DNA of 64,000 nt, from positions 87,952,501 through 88,016,500 of the forward strand of contig CM074858.1 in assembly GCA_037501455.1 (NCBI GenBank), in the 5' to 3' direction. Below, in pieces: positions 24,291 to 36,992 of this stretch. Source of the stretch: Lantana camara. Its lineage: Eukaryota > Streptophyta > Magnoliopsida > Lamiales > Verbenaceae. The notes under the pieces were generated by a model. The model saw only the letters and a list, made by a program, of their open reading frames with translations. It ran no database searches and had not been told where the DNA came from. The position numbers and the translations under genes are program-made. Position 1 is the first letter of the stretch. Every line of letters begins with the position of its first letter.

Positions 24291-25310
24291 TTCGTGTTTC
24301 GTGTTTCGCGTTTTCGGTCCTTGAAAATCCCGATTTAATTTTATTTTAATTTTATCTTTTAAAATCAGTTTTGCTAAAATAAAATTATTCTAAAATTTTG
24401 ATTAAATTGGGATTTTTGAGAAATTAAAGCGATTTGGATTTTGGGAAAATTATGAATTTTATTTTCTGAAAATAATGAAAGAATAAAATTATTAATTTTG
24501 GAAATTAATTGGAATTTTATTGGTTTGTTGTTTTTCGGGTTTTATTGAAAAGGCTCTTGAACAAGAATTGCATCTAAGTCGTGTTTTAAGTCATTAGGAC
24601 TTGAAACGAGAATTTTAATTTATTGGCTAAATTTAAATTCTCGCAAAAGCATGTTAGGTGATCATGGGTTTAGATCTATGTATGGTTTTAATTTATGCAC
24701 ATGGATGGTTTAAATTGGGGTTGGAGCCCTATAGTTGCGTTTTTCAATTGAGGTTGGAGCCTCACTTATGTGCGTACTGTTATGTGATTTATTATGTGGC
24801 TTTCCATATTACTGTTTTTGAGGCCGGGGTATGCCCCGTGTAATTGTCTAAGGCCAATATGAAGATTGAGCCTTATTACTTTATGTCTTTTTCCTTTTAT
24901 TGTAATTTGAGAGTAGAGATAGGTGGTGAGGTTTTATTTTCATTTTGGACACAATGCACCCATGGAGTAAGATGGACCACATTCAAGTAACAAGGAGGCC
25001 ATAAGTGAAGACCCCTCAAAATGTTAGGGAGGGGAATCTCAATTGTTAAATGTAATAGAGATAGGGCTCGTATTTTGTTACCGCTTTCCCTTATGTGATT
25101 TAAACTGTTTATGTGGCATGTATGTTAGAACTTGTGATTGTGGAGTGGCTCCCACATATCACGCATAAGATAGGTAGAACCCATGATCATTACATGTTAG
25201 TATCATGCTAGGACATGTTATCTGTTTATGTGCTTGTTTGATATGCATTTAAGTGTACTTGCATTAATCAAGACTAATAAAATTGGATAACATATATGTT
25301 GGTGAGGTCA

Positions 25311-25330
25311 AACCGGACAACTCTCCGGTT
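25311..25330 (+). promoter_or_regulatory. Short perfect hairpin in the copia leader
   Basis: AACCGGA and TCCGGTT form a perfect 7-bp stem around the loop CAACTC. The same hairpin is unchanged in the old copy at about 7330-7349. It lies 120 bp upstream of the four-member stem-loop array. Confidence 0.6.
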
Positions 25331-25449
25331 GATTCGAAAATTCCCATTAAATATTAAGCTAATTTCGAACAAATAGGTGTTTAATTCGAGATGCAAATTT
25401 TGAATTAAATTCCTAGCATTCCATCAATAGGTTTTAAGTTTAGTAAGTG

Positions 25450-25801
25450 AAGCTAGTTATTGTCCGCGAGTCGTGGGATACCTAGTGGAGCTTATTAGTT
25501 CTTAGTTACCTAATTGATCATTTTAAATGGTCAATATTTCGTGGTCAATTTTAGCAAGGGCGATGTCCGCGAGTCGTGGGTCGTTCGAACTAAGTTTTGG
25601 TCATGATCTTATGATTGATGGGTCTAGCTTAACGCCTAAGTAAATATGGATGTCGCACGAGTCGTGGGTCCATATTGAAAGATAGGTGATGCAAAAACAA
25701 TTACTAAGAGTTCTAAAGGTGTTAGAATTTGTAAGTTGTACCTACCTAGGATTCTTACTTAGAATGTCTGCGAGTCGTGGGTTCGAGGTAAAATGCCTAG
25801 G
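25450..25801 (+). promoter_or_regulatory. Four stem-loops with one conserved loop in the copia leader
   Basis: Four hairpins share the loop TGTCCGCGAGTCGTGGG (or a close variant), starting at 25461, 25564, 25651 and 25765. Their stems have unrelated sequences yet are complementary: CTAG-TTAT with ATA-CTAG; GGGCGA with TCGTTC using G-U pairs; AATATGGA with TCCATATT, perfect; TTACTTAGAA with TTCGAGGTAA, nine of ten. Different stems around one loop point to selection on RNA structure. The loop core CGCGAGTCGTG is nearly self-complementary, so two loops could kiss. Position between PBS and gag suits a packaging or dimerisation signal. All four recur in the copy at 7470-7810. Confidence 0.8.
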
Positions 25802-25970
25802 ATCTTAGTACCCATTGGGAAACGTGTTCCTCTTAGATCTTTGAAAACCAGTGGGAGCTACATTAGATTAAAGACCTTATCTTTTGTATATCGTTATAAT
25901 TCAGCATGCTCACTAGTTCTCTGTTTTACCATTTAGGTCGTAGATTCTGTGATTCTCTACGTGTTTTGAA

Positions 25971-28900
25971 ATGGCAACCAAAAACCCTCTTGTATCGATC
26001 CTCGAGTCAAACAAGTTGACTGGTCCCAACTATTCTGATTGGCTGAGGAATCTAAAAATCATTTTAGATTCTGAGAAGAGAACTTATGTTCTCTTCGAAG
26101 GGGAGCCTAGTCCCGAAGGGGAGGCTCCCACTCGGGCCGAGCGGGACGCGATTCAGAAGTGGAAAGATGATAATCTCCAAGCCCGTTGCCTTATGTTGGC
26201 TAACATGTCTCCGGACTTGCAAAGGCAACATGAGGCCATGGAATTTGCTTGGGAGATTTACGACCACTTAGAGCAACTTTACCGCCCTCATGAACGTGTT
26301 ACAAGGTATAACACATCAAAGGAATTGTTCCACTTGAGAATGAGGGAAGGTTCAATTGTCCATGAATATGGACTCAAGTTTCTTGCCCTTACTGAGAAAC
26401 TTGCTTCCATGGACATGCCGCTGAAGGATGAGCTTTCAGTGGATTTGTTGCTAGCTTCGCTCCCACCATCATTCAACCCATTTGTCCTTAACTTCAACAT
26501 GAATCATGCTGGTGCTACTGTAGCTGAGCTGATTAGTCAGCTTGTGACTGCTGAAAGCATGATCAAGAAGGACAATAAGGTTTTGATGGTGAAAACTCCA
26601 TCGTCCTCTTCTGGGCCTTCTAAAGGTAAGGGCAAGAAAGCCCAAAAGAAGAAGAAGAAACCCCTTAGGCCCACTGGTGGCATTTCGAAGGGGAAGGCCC
26701 AACAGAAGAAGCGTGATCAGAAAGAGGATGTTTGCTTCCATTGTGGCAAAGCGGGACATTGGAGGAGAAACTGCCTAGAGTACAAGGCTACTCTAAAGAA
26801 AGGTATCTTTCTCGTTGAAGTAAATCTTTCTATTAATTCTAGTTCTTGGGTACTTGATACCGGTTGTGGAACTCATATCTGTAATGATGTACAGATGCTA
26901 AGTGAAGTCCAACAACTCAAAGAAGGAGAATGTGTCTTGAAGATCGGTGATGGCTCAAACGTTGAAGCTCGAGCTTTAGGCACAATTAGATTAGATTTAG
27001 GAAGTTTTGAGTTAGTATTAAATAAAGTCCTTTATGTACCGAGCACTATTCGTAATATAATTTCAGTTCCAATATTAGATTGTGAAGGTTATGAAACTTA
27101 TATTAAGAATGGTAAATACTTTATCAAACGGAACAACTCTTCCGTTCATATCGGTACTCTAAGTAATGGACTTTACCTAACTCAAAATATCTATATTATG
27201 AATATACAACGAGAAACAAAGCGTGAGAGAGATGACAAAGTTTCAGCTCCCTTATGGCACGCTAGATTAGGACACATTTCCAAGAACAGAATTAGCAAGA
27301 TAAACACTTTAGGATCATTCTCTGAAAATGATCTCAAAGAGTTAACTTCTTGCGAATCCTGTCTCAAAGGAAAAATGTCCAAAGTCCCTTTTAGAGGAAC
27401 TGTGGAACGTGCCACTGAGGTTTTGGATTTGATCCATACTGATGTTTGTGGACCGCTTAGTGTAAGCACTAGAAGCAATCATCAGTATTTCATAACCTTT
27501 ACTGATGACTTTAGTCGGTATGGTTATGTATACTTAATGAAGTATAAATCTGAAGCTTTTGAGAAATTCTTAGAATTTCAAAAGGAGGTTGAGAACCAAA
27601 CTAGTCACAAGATCAAAGCACTTCGATCTGATCGAGGAGGCGAGTATCTTAATGAAAAATTCCTTAATCATCTCAAAGATAATGGGATTATCTCTCAGTG
27701 GACTCCTCCGGGAACTCCTCAGCTTAATGGAGTTTCTGAGAGAAGGAATCGAACCTTACTTGATATGGTTCGTTCCATGATGAGTTTCACTGACTTACCA
27801 CCTTCTTTCTGGGGTTATGCCCTAGAAAGTGCAGCAAAGATTCTGAATCTAGTTCCCTCTAAGTCAGTCCCCAAGACGCCCTATGAAATGTGGCATGGTA
27901 AAATCCCTAGTTATTCTTACTTAAGAATTTGGGGTTGTCCTGCTTACGTGAAGAGGACAGTGGGAGATAAGTTAGAATCTCGTTCTAACTTATGCTACTT
28001 TGTAGGTTATCCTAAGGAATCCATAGGATACTATTTCTATGATCAATCTGAGCAAAAGGTGTTTGTTTCCAGAAATGCCACTTTTCTTGAGGAACCGTTC
28101 CTTAAAGAAAAGAAAGGCAAGATCATAGAATTAGAAGAAGTACAAAATGACCCCATATCACCCACTAAAGAAACGTCCCACTCTGATCAACTACAACCAA
28201 TTACGAATTTCGATACACACGAAAATCCTCCTCTAAGGCGTTCTGAACGCACTCCTAGACAGCCGGAGAGATGGTATGGATTCTTCCATGAAATCTCTCA
28301 AAAGGATAATGATCCTTTAACATATGAGGAGGCACTTTCAGATTCTGACTCTGAACAGTGGACAGAAGCCATGAAATCCGAAATGGATTCCATGAACTCC
28401 AACCAAGTTTGGACCTTGGTAGATTTGCCTGATGGGGTCAAACCCATAGGTTGCAAATGGATCTTTAAGAGAAAGCTTGGAGTTGATGGAAGCATTGCAG
28501 CCTACAAAGCAAGACTGGTTGCAAAAGGATTCACTCAAAGACCCGGCGTGGACTTTGACGAAACCTTTTCACCAGTTGCAATGCAAAAGTCCATTCGAAT
28601 CATGCTTGCCATTGCTGCATATTATGACTATGAGATATGGTAAATGGATGTGAAAACTGCCTTTCTCAATGGTGACATTGACAAAGACATTTATATGGAG
28701 CAACCCATAGGTTTCACATTCAGTGGGAGTGAGCAAAAAGTTTGCAAACTCCAAAGATCAATCTATGGATTGAAACAGGCTTCTAGGAATTGGAACATTC
28801 GATTTGATGAATCAGTTAAAGCGTTTGGCTTCATGTAAATTTCGAATGAATCATGTGTGTATAGAAAGGAATTGGAGACCTCAGTGCAATTCTTAGTACT

Positions 28901-29891
28901 TTATGTTGATGACATCCTTCTTATTGGGAATTCGAAGGATGACATGAAAGTGACTAAGTTATGGTTATCGAACCAATTCGAGATGAAAGATCTTGGTGAT
29001 GCGTCCTATATCCTTGGAATTAAAATCTATAGAGATAGATCTAGAAGGTTAATAGGACTATCACAGTCGATGTACATTGACAAAGTATTGAAAAGATTCA
29101 ATATGGAGTCAGCAAAGGTTAAGAACCTTCCTATGAGTGTAGGAATATATCTTTCAAAGAAGATGTGTCCTAAGACTAACCTTGAGAAGGAGAGAATGAC
29201 TCATACACCTTATGCGTCAGCAATAGGTAGCATAATGTATGCAATGTTATGTACTCGACTGGATGTGGCTTATGCACTTAGTGTGACAAGTCGCTTCCAA
29301 TCTGACCCTGGAGATGGTCACTGGGCTGCCGTGAAGAATATTCTTAAGTACTTGAAAAGTACTAAAGATTTATTCTTAGTTTACGGAGGTCAGAAAGATC
29401 TTACTGTCGAAGGATACTGCGATGCAAGCTTTGCATCAGACTTAGATGATTTTAAGTCAATGTCAGGATACATTTTCTGCCTAAACGGCGGAGCAGTGAG
29501 TTGGAAGAGTTCCAAGCAAACAACCACTGCAGATTCGACCACTGAGGCCGAATACTTAGCTGCAAATGATGCAGCAAAGGAAGGTGTTTGGATTAGAAAC
29601 TTCATTCAAGAGTTGAATGTTGTTCCTAGCATGAAAGACCCCATTACTGTGTTTTGTGACAACACTGGGGCGGTTGCTCAAGCAAGAGAACCAAGATCTC
29701 ACCAACGGACCAAGCACATTATGAGGAAGTATCACCTAATCCGTGATATTATCAAAAGAGGTGATGTGCTAATCGAGAGGGTCACATCAGTAGAGAACGT
29801 GGCAGATCCACTTACTAAACCCCTTAGTCGAGAAGCTTTCCAAGGTCATCTTCAGAAGATGGGACTTAGAGTAGCTTTAGAATGGCTTTGA
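25971..29891 (+). pseudogene. Full-length copia gag-pol with two nonsense codons
   Basis: A single frame of 1307 codons, interrupted only by TAA at 28641-28643 and TAA at 28836-28838, both in RT; the truncated sister copy has CAA at both sites. Order by approximate residue: gag (1-270) with CX2CX4HX4C zinc knuckle (254-267); protease WVLDTGCGTH (293-302); integrase HHCC finger from about 429 and DDE triad with SDRGGEY (about 553); RT with YVDDILL (about 978); RNase H with DASFASD (about 1151) and DNTGAVA (about 1230). The gag-PR-IN-RT-RH order is Ty1/copia, of the TNT1-like kind. ATG 25971 follows the leader acceptor by 34 bp. Near-identity of its flanking LTRs suggests it was recently mobile. 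Confidence 0.95.
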
Positions 29892-29892
29892 C

Positions 29893-29907
29893 GGGCAAGT
29901 GGGAGAT
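29893..29907 (+). other. Polypurine tract of the full-length copia
   Basis: GGGCAAGTGGGAGAT immediately before the 3' LTR at 29908, just past the gag-pol stop codon. It is the same in all copies in the window. Confidence 0.85.
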
Positions 29908-31862
29908 TGTTAGGAATAGTACCCTAGAAAGCCGATTGTATATCCGCTTTGTGCTTTTCCTTATTGCAATCACAGACAATCTTTGAATGAAATAACGAAT
30001 TGAGGCAACACTTCTTTATATGCTCTTGTTTGGTATGCGTTTACTTTAGCTGTGCATGTATGAGAACTCCCCTAATCCTGATGACTTTAGGACTCTACCA
30101 TTTAGGTGAAATGGTTCATGAAACGAGCCCTATATCACATAAGTCATGATTAGTAAAATACTCCAAGCCGATGAGTCCTACAGACAGTGGGAGTGTCAAC
30201 CTGACTCCTCTAAGGCTTGCTTGTGGGATCACGCCCTTAAGAAGGACCACCTTGTTTCATGGAGGTGCAAAGTGTATAGTTGATACGTGCGTGATACATG
30301 AGGGTGTTTGCTTTAATAAGTAAGTTCACTGAGGTGCCCCGTGTGAGAACATTCCTAAATGGGAAAGGAAGTTTCTATTTCAGGAAATGGAAACTTCCAG
30401 ACTAGGAAATATCTCACGAGTCATTGATGTGATTAATTGATCCTTAGACTTGAGGTTCCTTGTCACTTTATGAGTTAACTCTGTAGTCTTAGGTATAAGC
30501 TTTAAAGGGTGTCGCCTTAGACAACTGATTCAAGGCTTATGCTGGGGCTGCACAAGTGATTCATGAAAGTGAATGAGAATCAAGAAAGGACCTACACTTG
30601 CATTTGCAAGGTGATCTCTTATTGTGTAAGTCATTCATATGCCATATGGAGTCCTTGGCCAAGGCAGTAGATCAAGACATCAAGAAAAGGGTTTCTTGGA
30701 TTGAGATCAAATGGATATGAAATGCACTTAGCTTTAAGACCGGATTATTAGGGTTCTGATTATTCCCTTGCCCTAGATCTTGGTTGAGAGATAGTAAGTA
30801 GGAGGATTGTATCTCACATGAATCAATGACTTAAAGGTTCTGTCGAATCCGAACATTCCAATTCAGCTAGGGGTTAAACACCTGTTGCTAGACTATGGTC
30901 GTTTAATCTGTGGATTGATTAATTAATTAGTGAATTAATCAATTAGGGTCACTGCTAATTGAATTGAGAACCTAGAGGGTCACACACAACAACTTGGTTA
31001 CATAAGTTTAGGCTTGAAAATGATTAAACGAGTTAATCGGACCAAGAGGGTTCCACACGTGTGAAATCACACGTGTGGCTCACGTGAGTGACATGTGTCA
31101 CTGTGACACGTGTCACACACGTGTGAATATATATATATTACATATATGTATTAAATAATTAATTTGTTAATTATTTAGTAGACTTTGGTTTAATTTTGAA
31201 TTAAAAAGAAAGTCTAATTTTGGAGAAAATAATCTAGTTAATTAATTATGAATTAATTAATTAGATAAAATAAGGTATTTATTTTATAATAAATAAAGTA
31301 TAAAATTATCCAAAAATAGTTTGGATAATTTTAGCTCTCTTAAAAAGTTGACTTGAATTAGAATTCAAAGTCAAAGTTGGAAAATACTTGATGATCAAGT
31401 AATAGGAGAGAGAGGAACCAAATCCTTGCCCAACAAGGATTAGGATCGGCGCCCCTCTCCGTTTTCCTATATATAGGGGAGCTCATGCTCCCCTTTAGAG
31501 CTAATTGACAATTCTTGGTTCATGTGTTGAACACCTTCCTTTCTCCAAGATTAAATTAAACCCTAGGTTAAGCCTAAACACTAACTAGAGAACTAGCATC
31601 CTTACTAGTTAGATTGTGATCAAGTTGGTGGACTTTCTCTAGAGACTTCAAGTTAGAAGTTTGAAGATTCGAGCTTTACCAAAGGAGAGGGGATCAAGCC
31701 GCGAGAAGAGCGTTCTTGGGTGGCTTGAAACGCTTCAAGAAAGAATAAAAGAAAAGTAAGTTTTCTATCTTTACGAATTTGGTTGCACGATTGCGAGTCC
31801 TAGATCCTTTTGTTGGAAAAAATTTTTAAATTCCGCTGCTTTCTGATTCGTGTTTTCCAACA
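29908..31862 (+). mobile_element. 3' LTR of the full-length copia
   Basis: A 1955-bp LTR from TGTTAGGAATAG to TTTTCCAACA. It is nearly identical to 21732-23671, including variants absent from the other LTRs, which pairs these two as the ends of one recent element. It is followed at 31863 not by host flank but by an RNase H fragment starting CCTAG, a site that is uninterrupted in the other copies. Confidence 0.92.
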
Positions 31863-32145
31863 CCTAGCATGAAAGACCCCATTTCTGTGTTTTGTGACAA
31901 CACGGGGGCGGTTGCTCAAGCAAGAGAACCAAGATCTCACCAACGGACCAAGCACATTATGAGGAAGTATCACCTAATCCGTGATATTATCAAAAGAGGA
32001 GATGTGCAAATTGAGAGGGTCACATCAGCAGAGAACGTGGCAGATCCACTTACTAAACCCCTTAGTTGAGAAGCTTTCCAAGGACATCTTCAGAAGATGG
32101 GACTTAGAGTAGCTTTAGAATGGCTTTGACGGGCAAGTGGGAGAT
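31863..32145 (+). pseudogene. RNase H tail fragment of another copia copy
   Basis: The last 283 bp of a copia internal region: the RNase H end (PISVFCDNTGAVAQAREP), an in-frame TGA at 32067-32069 where relatives have CGA, the normal stop and the polypurine tract. It starts exactly at CCTAG beside the preceding LTR, so it looks like an element split by insertion at that site, with its 5' part lost or elsewhere. Confidence 0.88.
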
Positions 32146-34076
32146 TGTTAGGAATAGTGCCCTAGAAAGCCGATTGTATATCCGCTTTGTGCTTTTCCTT
32201 ATTGTAATCACAGACAATCTTTGAATGAAATAACCAATTGAGGCAACACTTCTTTATATGCTCTTGTTTGGTATGCGTTTACTTTAGCTGTGCATGTATG
32301 AGAACTCCCCTAATCCTGATGACTTTAGGACTCTACCATTTTGGTGAAATGGTTCATGAAACGAGCCCTATATCACATAGGTCATGATTAGTAAAATACT
32401 CCAAGCCGATGAGTCCTACAGACAGTGGGAGTGTCAACCTGACTCCTCTAAGACTTGCTTGTGGGATCACGCCATTAAGAAGGACCACCTTGTTTCATGG
32501 AGGTGCAAAGTGTATAGTTGATACGTGCGTGATACATGAGGGTGCTTACTTTAATAAGTAAGTTCACTGAGGTGTCCCGTGTGAGAACATTCCTAAATGG
32601 GAAAGGAAGTTTCTATTTCAGGAAATAGAAACTTCCAGATTAGGAAATATCTCATGAGTCATTGATGTGATTAATTGATCCTTAGACTTGAGGTTCCTTG
32701 TCACTTTATGAGTTAACACTGTAGTCTTAGGTATAAGCTTTAAAGGGTGTCGCCTTAGACAACTGATTCAAGGCTTATGCTGGGGCTGCACAAGTGATTC
32801 ATGAAAGTGAATGAGAATCAAGAAAGGACCTACACTTGCATTTGCAAGGTGATCTCTTATTGTGTAAGTCATTCATATGCCATATAGAGTCCTTGGCCAA
32901 GGCAGTAGATCAAGATATAAAGAATAGGGTTTCTTGGATTGAGATCAAATGGATATGAAATGCACTTAGCTTTAATACCGGATTATTAGGGTTCTGATTA
33001 TTCCCTTACCCTAGATCTTGGTTGAGAGATAGTAAGTAGAAGGATTGTATCTCACATGAATCAATGACTTAAAGGTTTTGTCGAATCCGAACATTCCAAT
33101 TCAGCTAGGGGTTAAACACCTGTTGCTAGACTATGGTCGTTTAATCTGTGGACTGATTAATTAATTAGTGAATTAATTAATTAGGGTCACTGCTAATTGA
33201 ATTGAGAACCTAGAGGGTCACACACAACAACTTGGTTACATGAGTTAAGACTTTAAAATGATTAAACGAGTTAATCGGGCCAAGAGGGTTCCACACGTGT
33301 GAAGCACACGTGTGGCTCACGTGAGTGACACGTGTCCTTGTGACACGTGTCTCACACGTGTGTAAATATATGTGTTATTTATGTGTTAAATAATTAATGT
33401 GATTAATTATTTAATAGACTTTGGTTTAATTTTGAATTAAAAAGAAAGTCTTATTTTGGAGAAAAATAATCTAGTTAATTAATTAGATAAAATAAGTTAT
33501 TTATTTTAAATAAATAAAGTATAAAATTATCCAAAAATTGGTTTGGATATTTTTAGCTCTCTTGAAAGTTGATTTGAATTTGAATTCAAAGTCAAAGTCA
33601 AAATTACTTGATGATCAAGTAATAGGAGAGAGAGACCAAAACCCTAGCCCATAAGAACTAGGATTTTCGATCCTCCCTTTATTATAAATAGGGGAGCTCG
33701 AGCTCCCCTTAGAGCTAATTGGCAATTCTTTTGGTTCATGTGTTGAACACCATCCTTTCTCCAAGATAAACGAAACCCTAGGTTAAGCCTAAACACTAAC
33801 TAGAGAACTAGCATCCTTACTAGTTAGATTGTAGTCAAGTTGGTGGCCTATCTCTAGAGAGCTTCAAGTTAGAAGTTTGAAGATTCGAGCTTTACCAAGG
33901 TGAGGGGATCAAGCCGCGAGAAGAGCGTTCTTGGGTGGCTTGAAACGCTTCAAGAAAGAATAATAGAAAAGTAAGTTTCTTATCTCTACGAATTTGGTTA
34001 CACGATTGCGAGTCCAAGATCCTTTTGTTGGGAAATTTTTTAATTTCCGCTGCTTTCTTATTCGTGTTTTCCAACA
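32146..34076 (+). mobile_element. Terminal copia LTR of the array
   Basis: A 1931-bp LTR that closes the array. It is more diverged than the two inner ones, so it belongs to an older element. It is flanked on the right by GGTTG and unrelated Ty3 LTR sequence; a matching GGTTG left flank is not present, so the 5' end of this element has been lost. It keeps a six-copy CACGTG cluster (33294-33360). Confidence 0.9.
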
Positions 34077-36546
34077 GGTTGATCCTATCAAAATGGAGAA
34101 GTGCATAGGGGTTGTAACCGGCAACCCCATGGCTGTCCCAGGTCTCCCTTACCCACAACTCTGGGACCCAACAAACCATAAACACACATAATTCGGAAAC
34201 TTAACCTGCTCCAGACAGACAGACAAATTTCATGCATATCGTACTTATCATATCGTACGTACATAACACGCATAATGACCTCAAAATCACATCAAAACGA
34301 AACTAAGCATACATAGGCTTATACATAGCGCTTCATACCTTTCAAATAAAATCATATGACAAAACCAACAGAATACGTACTTCGCACATATCTACATATA
34401 CATAAGGCTTATAAACCGCATGCATTCGAAAACGAGCACGTTGCAATAGGGTATAACTATATCCTAACCTCACCTGGTACCAAACACAGTCGACGACACA
34501 ACAAAATAGACCACCCCGGAACCTGCACGACCCACTTGTCACCACCCCGGGTGCACCTGAACCAACTGGACACACGAAACACAACACAGTGCTCAAACTC
34601 AAACAACCATACAGAGACGCACGACAATGCTCAAGCACTTAAGGGATGAAATCACATAAGTAAGATTCAAATTTATAATAATTTCAGGCAAAACAAAACA
34701 TTATATAATTTACTGAAGTCATATTACACATTAGAACATATTTATGTGCACAATTAATGCAATTAAGAGAAATCGAAAGACAAAGCAATTCAAATTATTT
34801 CATATTAATTTACTAATTGCATATCCAATTCATACTTGTGTAATTAAATCATTTCTTATGTGCAAAAGTTCCTAATTAAATCCTACCAGTTCTACTCAAT
34901 TCATATTTCACAGAACGAATTCAATGAACAAGGTTTATTTAATTAAATCAAACAAATTCATATCGTTCCCAAAATTACACAAACACTCCTTCAAGTTAGA
35001 CAAATAGCTCAAATACGATATATCGGAATTCAAATTGCACATCAAAGCATCCATATATATCATAATTCATTTAATACATGATTTCGTATACATTGGAGTT
35101 CATATTGATCGACAAATCAAGCAATTAACAATTTATCGCAATTAAAACAATTAATTTCAAATATTCAAATTACACAAAATAAATCACAACAAATCAACCG
35201 GACATTCGATTGACGAATAGGGAAGTGGCGTTGGACTCACCACAACGAGGCGGACAAACTGTCCGAAGCCCGCCGGAACACCGCCACCGGAGCCGCCGGA
35301 ACAGTGGCGGGCCGCCGCTCGGCCGCCGCAGGAGCGCGCAGGAAAAATCCCGAAAAATCACCTGTGCAAGTACTCCTCGTGCTCGTTCCAAATCCTCGAT
35401 CAATTTCTGAAAATTCCAAGCCAATCTCCTCCAATTTCAGATCTAACAACACGAAACCCTAAAATCTTCAAAATCCAATTACTTCCAAACCGGTGAATGA
35501 AAATCGAATCCGAAAAAGGCATTGTCTTACTCGTGACCAGCTCTTCGAAACCCCCAAGCTCTTTGCCGGGAAAAATCCCCGGAGCTGCCCTCCGCCGCTA
35601 ACCGTCTCTGCACCACCGCCATATCGCTACCTATGCAGTGAATTGAGCCAAACCGAGGCCGGAATCGTCTTCAGGAGGTCGGAAAACCTTGGAAACCATC
35701 AAGCCCCGGCGGCGAAACTCACCGATACAGTGACCCGTGCCGCCGCCGTGAGCTTTAGGCGCCTGCGGCTCCATCGCGGCCCGGATGGCCGCGCTGCCAA
35801 CGTCCAACGATGCACTGGGAAGCCTTCTATCTGGGTCTGGGGCGCGTGTCCCAAAATCGCCGCCAGAAGCCTCGGTCTGCCACCACCCGCCTGGCGCGAC
35901 TGAAAAACGGCGATAACTCCGCAACCATTCGTCGGTTGGTACGGTTGTGACCGTGTCGTCGAGCTCTTCGAAATGGACTATTGATTCGTTGAAATCCGTC
36001 GAGAAACGACCGAGATATGGGCTCATAACCAAAGCCGCGCATAGTACCACGGGGAGATAGAGTGGGAGAGGAGAGAGAGAGAGAAAGGAAAAAGGTTATG
36101 ACCGGTTCACGTACGATCTCATATACTTAACCCGAATCAGACGCGTTGAAAAACCGCAAAATAAAACCCGAGTACAATAAAATAAACTCACAAATTTTGA
36201 AATAATTTTACGAATTAAGACGAGAAAGAATTTACCAATTAGTTCTTAATCCAATTTAATTTAGAAAACCTTTCGTACAAATTAAACAAGTTAAATAACG
36301 TAAGATAATAAAAATCGATTTTAGAAATTATCCATGAAATAAACTTAAATTAAATTAAACGGTTGAGCTTTACATACGAAATGATTTAAATTAACAATTA
36401 CTCTTAATTAATTCGAATAATTAGCATACCGAATTGAATTCACATTTAATCATATAAGTCACATAATTAACAAATTAAACATTAAAGTAGAAGGAATAAC
36501 CCTGTAAACGTCATCGAGTCGTGCTTCAGAGATGTGGGATGTTACA
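34077..36546 (-). mobile_element. Ty3 LTR fragment, minus strand
   Basis: On the minus strand it begins TGTAACATCCCACATC at 36546 and runs left until cut by the copia LTR at 34076. The part at 35200-36070 is GC-rich and open in several frames on both strands, as LTR transcribed regions of Tekay-like elements often are; I do not regard these frames as genes. The terminal start and CT-rich tract (about 36060-36090) fit a long Ty3 LTR. No internal domain is attached. Confidence 0.6.
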
Positions 36547-36992
36547 AAACGGGTCGGGTAAAAGATCCGGTCCATGGAGATCGGATTTTAAATATTTGGA
36601 TGTTCAAACGGGTTTAGAAAAATATGGGGTTAGTTTTATTGGATCCAAATCGTCGAAACGAGTCCAATAGTGGTGTCGGAATTCGAATTCGAATTCGAAT
36701 TCCTGAGCTCAAGTTATGTGAATCGGAACTCAAGGTGCCCTAATTTGCACTTAAGGCCCTTAAGTTCCAAAAATCACAAAAGGATTTAAATTCGAAGTCA
36801 AACGGATCATACGGATTCAAAGAAACAAGTAGGGTAAATTTCAAACTCTTAATCAAAGTTCTTATATTTAAAAAATCATATACAACATATAATTCAAAGA
36901 TTAAAATATAAAAGCATAAATAAATAATTTAGATGCGCACGTCGCCCCCTCGTGACGTCATACCTGTACGGTCGAATGGACGGGGCGTCACA
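36547..36992 (-). mobile_element. Start of a second Ty3 LTR, minus strand
   Basis: The minus strand begins TGTGACGCCCCGTCC at 36992, a typical Ty3 LTR start, and is broken after about 446 bp by the LTR that starts at 36546. It thus looks like the target of that later insertion; the remainder would lie to the left but is not recognised. Confidence 0.5.
36679..36702. repeat. (GAATTC)4 microsatellite
   Basis: Four perfect tandem copies of GAATTC, a fully self-complementary run, inside the Ty3 LTR fragment. Confidence 0.9.

Larger units (their letters stand above)
23565..25936 (+). other. Candidate leader intron (U5 donor to pre-gag acceptor)
   Basis: A perfect GTAAGT donor (23565-23570) lies in U5, and a pyrimidine-rich acceptor ending CCATTTAG lies at 25936, 34 bp before the gag ATG. 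Splicing would remove 2372 bp: PBS, GC-rich block, stem-loop array and many upstream ATGs. The acceptor is kept in the old copy (7968) and the donor in the other complete LTRs. Splicing is inferred, not shown; the alternative is that gag is translated from the full leader by another route. Confidence 0.5.

Noticed and set aside
23958..24338. Pro/Arg/Ala-rich frames of 126, 82 and 83 codons
   Set aside because: Composition artefact of the GC-rich leader block; several frames open at once and no homology.
35493..36050. Frames of 136 and 139 codons on opposite strands
   Set aside because: GC-rich part of a Ty3 LTR; open on both strands by composition, with no recognisable domain.
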